From the NCBI GenBank assembly GCA_951213105.1, contig OX578145.1, positions 13,546,707 to 13,610,706 of the forward strand: a DNA stretch of 64,000 nucleotides. The letters run 5' to 3'. Below the pieces are notes generated by a model. That model made no database searches and was not told the DNA's origin. It saw only the letters and a list, made by a program, of their open reading frames with translations. The DNA comes from Amaurobius ferox (Eukaryota; Arthropoda; Arachnida; Araneae; Amaurobiidae). The position numbers and the translations under genes were made by a program. Below, piece after piece: positions 11,836 to 22,228 of this stretch (within the stretch, counting starts at the first letter, position 1; each line of letters begins with the position of its first letter).

Positions 11836-12541
11836 AAAAAAAATCTGATGAGGGCAACACATGATTTTCCTTATATAATGCAATGAATTTACTTCTTTTA
11901 CAGTAAAAAATAGTTTTTTTTATAGTAGATACTTATATTCTTTCCAAGATATTGGATTTTCGACAATTAGTCATCATTTTCATTGATTTAGCGTCATCTT
12001 AATCCATTTGGCAAGATTTTCGTTAATTTGACAACATATCAAAAAGTTGCCAAGTTGGCGACATTCCGCCAAATTCATTGCCAAAATCTCGCCAAGCTTT
12101 ACTGACGGAGAAATAAGTTACTCTTATAGCAAACAAATGACTATTGACCTTCAAATACAAAAGTATTACTCGAAGTATCTTTTCTCATGAATGGAACGAG
12201 CTAGATCCACGAGAATGATATCACCAAATTTATCGCATGGTATTACACATGAAAAGTGATCATGCTTCTCAATAGGAATTTTTTTTTTTATTTTATGACT
12301 TTTTGATAATTTTTTTGAAAAATGTGCAATATCTCGAGAACGGTTCATGTTAGCGTTCTAAAATTTATGTCAATCGTTTTCTAATGAAAAATTACATAAG
12401 GAATATCTATTTGCGTAACTATATTAGCGGTTTTGATTTTTTGACGAGTTTTCAAAATTTCACTCGAAAATTTAGGGGTTCTGAACATTCGATTACGTTA
12501 AAAAACAATAGACTTCCTGCTTACGGATTGTGATTTTTGTA
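11836..12541 (-). repeat. arm B of the 2.7 kb inverted repeat pair
   Basis: Inverted copy of 9851-10567 (see arm A). It runs on past 12541 towards a (CA)n tract at 12599-12664 and an end block with CTTATACATTATGTATATAAGGAAA at about 12778-12802, into which the LINE at 12803-14696 inserted. Confidence 0.85.
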
Positions 12542-12598
12542 ACAAATTTCGTTCGAATCGGTCCATTCGTTCGTCAGTTATCGTCTCCACAGATTCAC

Positions 12599-12599
12599 T

Positions 12600-12638
<39 letters not shown>

Positions 12639-12664
12639 TTTCACACACACACACATACACACAC
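12599..12664. repeat. (CA)n microsatellite
   Basis: CA/AC dinucleotides for about 65 bases with a few interruptions (ATACTTTC, ATAC). Apparent ORFs rich in V and C across it are artefacts. Confidence 0.95.
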
Positions 12665-12802
12665 ACGGACACAGACATCGCCTCAAAAATGTTTGATTCG
12701 TGATCAGGGATGCTTGAAACGTGCTCTCCCCCGTCGAAAACGAGAATTCGAATTTTCGACCCCGTCACAATACTTTTCTTATACATTATGTATATAAGGA
12801 AA

Positions 12803-14696
12803 CTCAAAAGAGAAGCCCGACCCACCCTAAGGTACACGGAAAAAGATGAACCGTCATCGCGACCATAATCCAGCCGCCCTCAGCACATGCCCCCCAGCCC
12901 AGCGACCACCGGCGGAAGCACCACCGACAGAAGCCGACACCAGCGGGACAGAGCCGACGCCTCCAAACCGGAACCCCCACCAGACACGCACCGACACAAA
13001 GCGCCGAGCAGGTCGCGGGGGACCAACACGAAAACACGACAAAAAGACCACCAGCCAAACAAAACAGATCCTCATCCTCTAACTGGATTAACAATAGCCA
13101 GGCCCCCCCTTGGCCGGTTACAAACAATACAAATATAAACAGTAAACATGCACTTCAAATACAAAATTCCCTAATCAGGAAGACAGAGCCAACAAAAAAC
13201 ATTTATTTAACAATACAACAAAACATTCCAACTCCAGCCAACAAAATTGTTGCTCGAGCCAATCCAATAAAACTATATAAAAGTTACAATTACAAAAACG
13301 CAAAACAGCAATAAACATATACTAATCGGTTAGTCCATAATCGACTTTAGAAGCCACAAAAGAAAGTTCCTTCACATAAACTGGGCAAGCGGCGTCATTG
13401 CACCTGTGATCCGTCTTGAATTTAGAACCAAATTTTGCATTGTGCTTTTCACAATTTTTGCACTTTACCATTTCTGTACAGTCAGTAGCTTTATGTTCTT
13501 CAGAACCACATTTAATACAAACAACTTTACCAGGGCAAAATTTTCCGATATGTCCATAATTCCAAAACTTAAAGCAGACATATGGCCGCAGGTGTTCTCG
13601 AAAGTTCACTTTATACCACCCTAAACTAATCTTGCTCTTTTTAATTAATTTAGTAAAAGTCTCTGGATCTACTTCAAGTATCCAATTTGTGCCTCCTCTA
13701 TTTATAAAACTGTATTTTGCTTCTACTTTTGCAGGATCATCAATTTCCTCATTCTGTTCTGTGATCCTCGCAATTAAATCTTCTTTTGTGTATTCATCTT
13801 GGATATTATATAGTATCAGTTGAGGCTTTTTCTTTTTGGGTTTACTTATTGTATAGTTGCTTAAAGCATCCTTGTCCATAAACTCTTGGATAAGGACGTC
13901 AAGGTCTTCACTTTTAGAGGTTTCTACCAATATGCCTCCCTTCCTAATCTTCTTCACCTTTTTTACACTAATATTCAACTTGGTTGGGTTCACCAGTCCC
14001 TGAACTTCTCTTCTTGTTGCTTCAGAGGATTGTTCCATTTTCGGCAATATTGAGACGGCATGGGTGATTCTCTTAGCACTTAGAGATCTTCCCCGTATTT
14101 TAGTTTCTGGGACCACAACTGTCCCTTTTTTTGGTTTTTCTTTCTCAACCAATTTCTGTGCATAGGAAGGAACAACAGTCCTTTCTCTTTCCCCTCTTTT
14201 AGATTTTTCAACAGCAATTATTTTCTGTTGCTCTATAACAATCTTGATCAAATTACCCAGTTCTTCTCTAATTTTAACTTGTGGAGCCACATTAACTTTT
14301 TGTGAGACTATGGTAGATATAATACTCTCTTGAGCCTGTAAAGCTTTATCCACATAGTGGTTAAAGTCTTCTTCTATTTCCACATCCGATTGTTCCGGAT
14401 AAGCATATTCACTACTTTCAACTCCAGTTGCCATTTTCGGCTAAATAAAAGTTCAATCTCAAATAAAAGTTTATATTTAGAGATAACTAAATTCTGTGAG
14501 CACTGATGGTTCAATTATTTTCACTGAGTCGGATCTCGCCCCTATAAGGGGAAGCCCTCCGGCCACGCCAAGGCACCGACTCTAGGACCAGACTTAAGAA
14601 AAATACAAGGATACTCAAAAATAACAATCTTGTCACTCGATTCAATCACTTTTTATAACACCATATATCAATTTATTTTCACTGGTCCCCGGGGGG
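12803..14696 (-). mobile_element. ORF1-only LINE ('half-LINE') with perfect 15 bp TSD
   Basis: The direct repeat ATGTATATAAGGAAA occurs at 12788-12802 and at 14697-14711, exactly bounding 1894 bases. On the minus strand these are a 5' UTR of about 260 bases starting CCCCCCGGGGACCAGTG, an intact ORF1, and a 3' region of about 520 bases that becomes strongly GC-rich (12830-13080). There is no poly(A) tail before the TSD. No reverse transcriptase or endonuclease sequence is present between the ends. The insertion split the end of the host repeat. I read it as a non-autonomous element that kept ORF1 and both ends but lost ORF2, comparable in plan to mammalian HAL1 (half-L1) elements. Confidence 0.88.
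13322..14434 (-). CDS. LINE ORF1 gag-like nucleocapsid protein, 370 aa
   Basis: Nucleic-acid-binding ORF1 protein of an R1/Jockey-type LINE, expected to coat the element RNA. The start ATG at 14434 follows a 5' UTR whose end is fixed by the TSD, and the frame is unbroken to the TAG. Residues 1-160 are charged and variable. Residues about 160-280 form the conserved central region (RKGGILVET, QLILYNIQDE, RGGTNWILEV, GWYKVNFREHLRP). The C-terminus carries zinc knuckles. The first reads C287-F290-H295-C300, with Phe where the second Cys is expected. The second, C306-C309-H314-C319, is intact. A third motif uses C325, C328, H343 and C345. An intact frame suggests recent insertion or retained use in cis. 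No ORF2 follows. The exact clade cannot be set without the missing reverse transcriptase. Confidence 0.9.
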   Translation of the reverse strand: MATGVESSEYAYPEQSDVEIEEDFNHYVDKALQAQESIISTIVSQKVNVAPQVKIREELGNLIKIVIEQQKIIAVEKSKRGERERTVVPSYAQKLVEKEKPKKGTVVVPETKIRGRSLSAKRITHAVSILPKMEQSSEATRREVQGLVNPTKLNISVKKVKKIRKGGILVETSKSEDLDVLIQEFMDKDALSNYTISKPKKKKPQLILYNIQDEYTKEDLIARITEQNEEIDDPAKVEAKYSFINRGGTNWILEVDPETFTKLIKKSKISLGWYKVNFREHLRPYVCFKFWNYGHIGKFCPGKVVCIKCGSEEHKATDCTEMVKCKNCEKHNAKFGSKFKTDHRCNDAACPVYVKELSFVASKVDYGLTD

Positions 14697-14711
14697 ATGT
14701 ATATAAGGAAA

Positions 14712-15148
14712 GTAAAAATAGATTGAGAAAGACTGCCTGTGTTGTCTTCATGTAATATAAATTTAAATTCAATTAGCAAAACACGTGAAGCGCACTATGA
14801 TATAATCAGCACTAGTCAATAATCAATTTTTTCAGCAATGTAAAATATTTGGTTAGGATAATAATGAACCTAACAATACTAATAGGGACAACAATGTAAA
14901 AATAGGACCTATGTTGCAATTTTGTAAAATTCTTTCTTTCAATTTTGGAGTTTAATGCTATCACTGTGTTTTTACTCTGCGATCTGAAAAGCTATTTAAA
15001 ATTTGAGTTACATCAAATTATTTTGTTGACTTTGCAGTTAGTTCACGTTTTTAAGACAAGCTCATTCAGTTAAGCCTATTTTTAAGATCTTGATCGAAGA
15101 GACCATTAAAATTGTGGTTCCCTCTATCTGAAATCCTTCGGACCTTAG
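14712..15148. other. region upstream of the kinase gene
   Basis: AT-rich, with no repeat recognised. If the kinase gene begins near here, its promoter would lie in this stretch, but I see no TATA box or initiator that I would defend. An acceptor-like CTTAG at 15144-15148 may instead mark the 3' splice site of an earlier exon. Confidence 0.4.
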
Positions 15149-15760
15149 AATCCTTTGGTCCCTGACTATCGTCCATTTACATCCGTCAAACAGCAGACGG
15201 CAATCGACATCACTCCAGATATGGAGCAATTGAAGAATCTTTTCGATGAAAAGAAGAATGAGGAGGAAGTGTACAGACTTGAACTTCAAGAACACGCCAT
15301 TAAAGTTCTGGCGGACAAGAAGTACGAGATTGTGAAACATTTGGGATCGGGAAGTTTTGGAGAAGTCCTTCTGGCCATCTGTCCCGATCGTAACAGCAAG
15401 GTCGCCATTAAGATCACAAGGACTGATCAAACATCTGAAAATGAACTCAGAATCAGGCCTAACTTTAAGCATCCTAATGTAATGCCGTTGTTAGAAACTA
15501 TAGAACTGTCGCATGCTAACATTTTCATAATGCCGCAGATGACCCAAGATCTTGAAAGTGTCTTAAGCAGTATGAAAAGGAAATCATCAGGACTTAGCTT
15601 AAATCGTGGTTGAAAACATCCTCTGCGGCCTCAATTACATGCATCAAAATAAGTTTTGCCATTTAGACCTTAAAACAGACAACGTCATGATTGACTTCAA
15701 CAATCGGGCTCTTATCTGTGATTTTACTTTTCTGAGCTCAAACCTCGAGCCCATCGCTAG
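15149..15760 (+). CDS. protein kinase gene, exon 1 (N-lobe to DFG region), frame broken
   Basis: Encodes the N-lobe and start of the C-lobe of a eukaryotic Ser/Thr-type protein kinase. The frame is open from 15149; the first ATG is at 15221. Counting from it, the glycine loop LGSGSFGEV is at residues 41-49, the ATP lysine in VAIK at 64, and a likely helix C glutamate at 73-75. IMPQMTQDLESVL follows. The frame then shifts at about 15600: translation in frame 2 stops at TGA 15615, while frame 3 continues with IVVENILCGLNYMHQNK and the catalytic loop HLDLKTDN, followed by ICDFTFLSS, where DFG has become DFT. One extra or two missing A bases in TTAAATC would explain the break. The exon ends at 15760 before GTAAGA. 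The kinase family is not identified. Confidence 0.8.
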
Positions 15761-17137
15761 GTAAGAATGACCTCAAACATCATTCGTTTTAATAGAACTA
15801 ATTTTTATTTGTATTGTCCAAAAGCTGAATGCCCTTTCTTTGTACGGAATATGTAATGTAAAGAAACTTGCTGTGAACTAACTCTCTGTGAAATTGTCTA
15901 TACAAAACTAAAAAAAAAAAAAAAAAAACCCGATCTTTTATACATAGAGCAATCCAAATGAAGCTGTTGATAGCCACAAATAACCAAATATTGCCACTCT
16001 CAAAAACGCGCAAATGAGTAATATTTTTTAATACTAAAAATGCATGCAATGAATATATAGTAGCAATATATGATAAACGAAAAAAAAACTTAAATGGAAG
16101 ACGCAAGATATTCATTCTTTTAATATTATCTGTAGATTAAAAGGTTCATTTTATTATTTCTCTCATTCATAAAGGTTTCTATAATGTTTGAGATAGAGGC
16201 ACAAACAATAATCGGGTTACATTATTCGATTTTGAATGGCATTTATTGTAGAGAGGCTAAAAAACGATGTGTTCATATTAGTCTGAAATTTTCAATAGCC
16301 ATTGGGTCCCATTTGTTTAGTAGATCATAAAATGATTGGGCCCTGCTTGAAGCGAGGGAATAAAACAGATAGACATTTAAATTTTAAGTACAGCCTTGTC
16401 AAGGTTACCCGTCAAAATTTTATGAAAGTCAGTACAGTTTTTCTCCCGTTATGATGAGGCAAACAGATAAGCTGATAGATTTTCAATTTAATGTATACAT
16501 AAAAGCCAACTGTAACTAAGTTTTCGGTTTACTGTTTTTTGGGGCCGAGTTTTCAGTAATATTGACTTTTAAGAGAATATTTTAAAATTTAATAAAACAA
16601 TTGGATGTATTATTAAAGCAGTAATATTATTTTAAAACTTGTTAATAAAAGCAAAGTTCAAATCTTTCTCCGAAGGAACAGTCATCCATAGAATATGGTT
16701 TGAATCTTTTCCATATTTTTCGATACTTCGAATCGTATTAAATGTTGGTTAAAATTTATGACTGCGTAACAAAACGTTGTTGGATCGTAACTTTCTTTAA
16801 ATCGATGTTTTAGTGATCGCATTTTTAAAAACACTTTTAAAATAAATAATCAGATTTCATCATCCCAAATTTCTGACTGTAGAAACTGGAAACTCTACAT
16901 ACCTGTGAGATTTGATCTATAAGTAATGAAATAATTATAAAATATTGGGGATTTGCTAGAAAAATTGGTAGATCTCGGAATTTTTTCTTCAAACATTCTT
17001 CCTGCTATAACTCGAAAATTGCCGGACACACAGAACTCGTTTTTATAACATCCTGCGCAGAAATGAAATCCTAATTTTTCATTAACTCTTTGGTGTACTA
17101 TCTACCGGTATTGTTCCATATTTAGAACTGTTATTAA

Positions 17138-17361
17138 CCTTTTGCTTACGGGTGGGACAACGCCCATCCCAAACGAAGAACCTCCCAAAAAGACAGGTAT
17201 TTCGCATACCCTATCCCAAACAGTTCGATCCCCTTTTACAGACGTTGGCGTCCAATGTCTGCAAAGGGAGATCGAACTATTTAGGATAGGGTATGTCAAA
17301 TACCTTCATTTTAGGATGTTCTTCGTTTGAGACTGACGCTGTCCCATCTGTAAGCAAAAGG
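17138..17361. mobile_element. piggyBac-type MITE with TTAA target duplication
   Basis: Long inverted-repeat element of 224 bp inside kinase intron 1. The ends are CCTTTTGCTTACGGGTGGGAC and its near-complement GTCCCATCTGTAAGCAAAAGG, each flanked by TTAA (17134-17137 and 17362-17365). The inner arms also pair (GATAGGGTAT with ATACCCTATC; AGTTCGATC with GATCGAACT; GACGTTGGCGTCCAATGTC at the centre), so the transcript could fold into a long hairpin. TTAA duplication is the hallmark of the piggyBac superfamily. It has no coding capacity. A half copy lies at 24685-24814. Confidence 0.9.
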
Positions 17362-17435
17362 TTAATGGCTATATTCTTCATACGACTGTGACGAAAATGA
17401 TTGAAATTTTAATGATTTTCTTGTATTATTTTTAG

Positions 17436-17643
17436 ATGTGGAGCTCCCATGCCCCTACTACCTCCCGAAGTGTGGAGAGTCCTTCAGGACCACTACGGAC
17501 TTGTGAATGGTGCTAGGGTTGACATGTGGTGTTACGGCGTCCTTGCCTTCAATGTGTTTACGGGATTCATTGTGTGTAGGAAGCTCAAACGTCTCGAGTG
17601 CTGGAAGAAAGATGTTTATCCTATTATGTTTGACCAAATGCAG
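17436..17643 (+). CDS. protein kinase gene, exon 2 (activation segment to subdomain IX)
   Basis: The 3' splice site TTTTTAG ends at 17435 and the donor GTGAGT begins at 17644. Exon 1 ends in phase 2 (AG) and exon 2 supplies the A that completes Arg, giving IARCGAPMPLLPPEVWRVL. PPE corresponds to the APE motif at the end of the activation segment. VDMWCYGVLAFNVFTG is the subdomain IX motif with its conserved Asp and Gly. The exon ends in phase 0 after DQMQ. Confidence 0.88.
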
Positions 17644-18667
17644 GTGAGTCAATATAGTTTGAATCCACTTTATTCAGATTAGGGGTCTAGTCAAATTTCC
17701 ATGCTTTAAAATCCCAACATTCAAAATTTTCGTTTATTCGAGCCAATTTTCAAGTTCTCAAGTCATTAAAATGAGATGCCTATTTATACGGGATAACGGA
17801 TAACGTTCTAAGCAGGTTAAATACGTTATGAAAGATGGTAGAGAGAGAGAGCTATGGAAGTGAGGTATCGGTACGGTACAGCTACCAGATGAGACTCAAC
17901 ACCCTAGAACAGCCCTTGTGACAAAATTTCGAAATTAGTCTTTCTACCTCGCAAAATATAAGACACAATAAGAAGAAAGTCACTTAGAAATCTCCAAATT
18001 AATTAGAAACGTTATTTAATTTTATACAAAAGTATTTTTTAAATAAACCACTATTAAACGTAGAGCATGTTTTAAAATGATCATCATCTGCCATAATTCA
18101 TGTTTTTATGCAGGAACAAATTTCCTGTTGTACGTTCGCCAGCATGAGCCGTAAGGAATACTTCATTATAGTTTCCACAGTGTTTCTTCGGAATTCGCTG
18201 TATAGCAGTACCATCTCGAAATAATCTTCAATGGAATAAACTAAATAGAAAGTAAGATGCACTGTTATTGAAACTGAGGGCACGAGAGTCATGTCCCTCC
18301 GTCATCCCATGCTTTCAAACTCATTTAGAGAATATGTCAAAATAATTTTATAGTGCTTACAACTGGTACATTTGGAATGTAGTTGTTAAATTTCACATTT
18401 CTTCTGTAAGAAGTTTGTTAGTTACATAGATCTTACTGCTGGTTTATTTTACCCTACAGTTTTAATTCCTTTACAGATTAACATATATCCTTAATCCAAT
18501 ATTACTAACTAGGAACATAATTTTATCTGTCGGCGATAAGTATGTAGATGTAGAGATCATACTGCTTCTTTGATAACTACACTAGCTCCTTTTCATTCCC
18601 TTAATCAAGGTTTACGAAAATGTCCACCTTTATTGCTTGTGACCGTGATCAGTAAGGATCAACCCTG

Positions 18668-18712
18668 TTGTTGTTGTTGTTGAGACCCAGACCGTCCGAC
18701 CTACCAGAAAGG
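18668..18712 (-). mobile_element. 3'-end SINE fragment with TSD
   Basis: Only the last 45 bases of the AAC-tailed SINE are present (a TTGTTGTTG tail on the plus strand followed by GAGACCCAGACCGTCCGACC). Flanking copies of AAGGATCAACCCTG (18654-18667) and AAGGATCAATCTTG (18713-18726) differ at two positions and look like an aged TSD. So this is a severely 5'-truncated insertion, not a leftover of a deletion. It lies in intron 2 of the kinase gene. Confidence 0.8.
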
Positions 18713-18866
18713 AAGGATCAATCTTGTAAAAAATCCGACTAGTTCGAACAGTTGGGGATATACGGTGATGAGAATTTTGCTTTTTATAAATAATTGTACC
18801 AAAAATAAAAATGACTGTCAAATTTTGTTCCCTTTCCATGTTACTTATACCACTAACTTCTTACAG

Positions 18867-19074
18867 ATAAATAGATTTTACTTTCTTTTAACCCAAATTG
18901 CTTTTCCTGGCTCAACTATATCGAGCTCTGAAATCAAGAGTGCGCTCAACTTCCTCCACACCATTCTGAAGGTGATGCCAGAGCAAAGACCAATAGCCAG
19001 GGGAGCTTTGAACCATGCCTTTTTCAATGGTACAGAGGTCCTGGAAATGCCGGACATGGCCTGGATCCAGAAAG
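18867..19074 (+). CDS. protein kinase gene, exon 3 (end of kinase domain)
   Basis: The acceptor CTTACAG ends at 18866 and the donor GTAAAT begins at 19075. Phase 0 in, phase 1 out, matching its neighbours. It encodes IAFPGSTISSSEIKSALNFL, then ILKVMPEQRPIARGALNHAFF, in which EQRP carries the invariant subdomain XI arginine and NHAFF matches the usual end of a kinase domain (HPFF-like). The exon has the same length as exon 2 (208 bases). Confidence 0.85.
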
Positions 19075-19453
19075 GTAAATTTTGTCAAAATATGGAGCTT
19101 TTTCAGTTTATAAAGAACATTAATTGACATTACTACTTTGCAACTACTACTCAATCATTCTCGAGATATTATACAATAGTCTTGAACTTCAAAACTATAA
19201 ATATTTGCTAAAGTAAAAATTTGATTTTCATGTTCCAATCGCCTAAACCTATTGCAAGGACATCCAATTGACATAATGGCAGAAAGCATGACCACAAAGA
19301 TTTTTTTTTGTATATATTTATATATTCATGTTGATACAACAGTATAGTATTGACATAAAGAGTGAGGCCACATAAAAATCATCTATACAAACCCTCGGTT
19401 TGCTGAACCATTGGCAGTCTGATTTGATGACGTATTTTACATGTGTATAGCCT

Positions 19454-19742
19454 GGGGCGCGGTAGCCCATTGGTTAGCGCGCTGGAGTTGCACTCGGTAG
19501 GCCCGGGTTCGATTCCAGCCACTGCCAAAACTGCCGCCGTGTTCATGCGGAGTACGATCACGTTAAACATGTGGGTCCGAAAGTCCTTCCGAGAGGTTGG
19601 TGGTAGGGGAAGGAGGGTACGGTCCCTGTGGATGCCTCCCCCACTGGGTTCCGGTCTAAATTTGGTGGCACTTCCCGACCGTCCAAAACAGTTACCTTAC
19701 ACCTTTCTGGTAGGTCGGACGGTCTGGGTTTCAACAACAACA
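19454..19742 (+). mobile_element. full-length tRNA-derived SINE with 15 bp TSD
   Basis: This is the best copy of the family in the window. It starts GGGGCGCGGTAGCCCATTGG (A box TAGCCCATTGG) and has a perfect B box GGTTCGATTCC at 19506-19516. The non-tRNA body includes GGTTGGTGGTAGGGGAAGG and GACCGTCC, and the end CTGGGTTTC runs into an (AAC)n tail. ACATGTGTATAGCCT is repeated exactly at 19439-19453 and 19743-19757, fixing the ends and showing target-primed insertion. It lies in intron 3 of the kinase gene. Further copies on the minus strand are at 48968, 49261, 52281 and 54372-54600. Confidence 0.96.
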
Positions 19743-20091
19743 ACATGTGTATAGCCTAATAATATGCATTAAACGGATTTGCTGGTTGGATGACATATCA
19801 AAATTATTGAGCACTTCCACTCGAGCTAGATTCTGAGTTTGAGTGTAATTCGATCCGTCTCAGATTTTAAACTAAGAGAAAAACAGGTCAGCGTGTAACA
19901 GAATTCTAAATTGAAGTCATCTTATGCCTAAATGTGAAAGGTTTATTGATATTCAGAAAAGTTATCAATTTCTTTTAATAAACATTTAAGTGTCATATTT
20001 AATGACAGCGAGCCATTTCGTACGCGCGAAGTGCCGGCAAAAATGAGTTGAGGAATAAATATTTCATCTATGTTCATTTATTAGTGTAGGC

Positions 20092-21295
20092 TAAAGAGGT
20101 AAATTCCACTTGTAGAGAAAGTAAATTCCACTTGAGAAAGGAAATTCCATTTCTAGAGAAAGCAAATTCCACTTGTAGAGAAAGCAAATTCCATTTCTGG
20201 AGAAAGCAAATTCCACTTGTAGAGAAAGCAAATTCCACTTGTAGAGAAAGCAAATTCCACTTGTAGAGAAAGCAAATTCCACTTGTAGAGAAAGCAAATT
20301 CCACTTGTAGAGAAAGCAAATTCCACTTGTAGAGAAAGCAAATTCCACTTGTAGAGAAAGCAAATTCCACTTCTAGAGAAAGCAAATTCCACTTCTAGAG
20401 AAAGCAAATTCCACTTCTAGAGAAAGCAAATTCCACTTGTAGAGAAAGCAAATTCCACTAGTAGAGAAAGCAAATTCCACTTCTAGAGAAAGCAAATTTC
20501 ACTTCTAGAGAAAGCAAATTTCCCTTCTTGGGAAAGCAAATTCCTCTTCTTGGGAAAGCAAATTCCACTTCAAGAGAAAGCAAATTTCACTTCTAGGGAA
20601 AGCAAATTTCACTTCTAGGGAAAGCAAATTTCACTTCTAGGGAAAGCAAATTCCACTTCTAGGGAAAGCAAATTCCACTTGAGAAAGGAAATTCCATTTC
20701 TAGAGAAAGCAAATTCCACTTCTAGAGAAAGCAAATTCCATTTCTAGAGAAAGCAAATTCCACTTCTAGAGAAAGCAAGTTCCACTTCTAGAGAAAGCAA
20801 ATTCCACTTCTAGAGAAAGCAAATTCCACTTCTAGAGCAAGCAAATTCCACTTCTAGAGCAAGCAAATTCCACTTCTAGAGAAAGCAAATTCCACTTCTA
20901 GAGAAAGGAAATTCCACTTCTAGAGAAAGGAAATTTCTCTTCTAGAGAAAGGAAATTCCACTTCTAGAGAAAGGAAATTCACTTCTAGAGAAAGCAAATT
21001 CCACTTCTAGAGAAAGCAAATTCCACTTCTTGAGAAAGCAAATTCCACTTCTAGAGAAAGCAAATTTCACTTCTAGGGAAAGCAAATTCCACTTCTTGGG
21101 AAAGCAAATTTCACTTCTTGGGAAAGCAAATTCCACTTCTTGGGAAAGCAAATTCCACTTCTCGGGAAAGCAAATTCCATTTCTAGGGAAAGCAAATTCC
21201 ACTTCTAAGGAAATCAAATTCCACTTCTAGGGAAAGCAAATTCCACTTCTAGGGAAAGCAAATTCCACTTTTAGAGAAATCAAATTCCACGTCTA
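20092..21295 (+). repeat. 22 bp minisatellite, about 54 copies, in kinase intron 3
   Basis: Units of about AGAGAAAGCAAATTCCACTTNT, 22 bases, with local variant blocks: CTTGTAGAG units to about 20460, CTTCTAGAG units in the middle, and CTTCTTGGG or CTTCTAGGG units towards the right. A distinctive variant (CACTTGAGAAAGGAAATTCC followed by ATTTCTAGAG) occurs both near 20131 and near 20676, implying duplication of larger blocks. Because 3 x 22 is 66, all three minus frames stay open in places and produce repetitive pseudo-proteins. I do not call these genes. Confidence 0.97.
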
Positions 21296-22228
21296 ATAAT
21301 AGTCTAACGACCACTTTTTGTAATAAATTGGAGCCAGTGATCTCGTGATATGCATGATTTATAAAACAAACAAGTTAAAATGCTATTATTTATTTACAAT
21401 AGAGCCAAGAAAATCGAACCCCAAAATCTTTTTTTTATCAAAAAATGTACCTTTGGCCAATTTTTAACAAATCGTAGGCGCATGGCTGCTACAGATTATC
21501 CATAACGGAATATCCATTATTCAGATTATGCATAAAAGTCTGGAATCTTATGAGAAAGGATAAAATCATGCTCAGAATCTAGCCAATTTAGCCGGAAGTG
21601 AGCCTTTTGGCTGTAGTCGGGATTACATGGGAATTTTTCAAGGGCAAAATTTCCTGTTTAAATATTTTATGTAAGTGTCAGAAATGGCAGGGATATCTTA
21701 CGGAAGAAATTATTTATGGAAAGATGTTCTTCACTCTGAAGTTATATTAGGGGGGCAGGGGTTGAATTATTATTGAAACTAAAGTAAATATCTTTATCGT
21801 CTTCAAAAAATATATCGGAATAGAAATGGTATGTATAATAAATAGTGAAAGTAGGAGAAAATAAAATTTCCAATAGTTCAACCCCAAAACTATATGGTTG
21901 TCGACTAAGCAATGCTCTAATGGTTAAGGCTCTAAACACTGAATTGTCGAAAGCAACGTTGAAGAGCATGAGTTTTATTCTTAGTAAACTTGACAGTTTA
22001 GCAATATGTACATGTTAGAATTTTACTTGTGGTTTAGAATTTAAGGTAAATTATAAATTTACATAGTTTATATTATAAACTTATTAATAAAGGAATTTTG
22101 TTTCATCAACCTGGACCCATCTGTGGTTTTTGTCTTGTAAAAATCACATTTTCACCCAGTATTTACCACTAATGTTATAAAAATGGATTTTAAGAAATTG
22201 TATTCATATATAAACTTTTATTTTGCAG

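Noticed and set aside
12804..13138. Several GC-rich ORFs on both strands
   Set aside because: They overlap one another in the 3' UTR of the ORF1-only LINE. High GC alone keeps the frames open.
20074..21230. Long minus-strand ORFs encoding a repeat protein
   Set aside because: All three frames are open because of the 22 bp repeat. No conserved frame or start.
22183..22228. Start of exon 4 at the upstream ATG (22183)
   Set aside because: A TTTTGCAG acceptor at 22221-22228 and phase agreement with exon 3 show that the bases before 22229 are intron.
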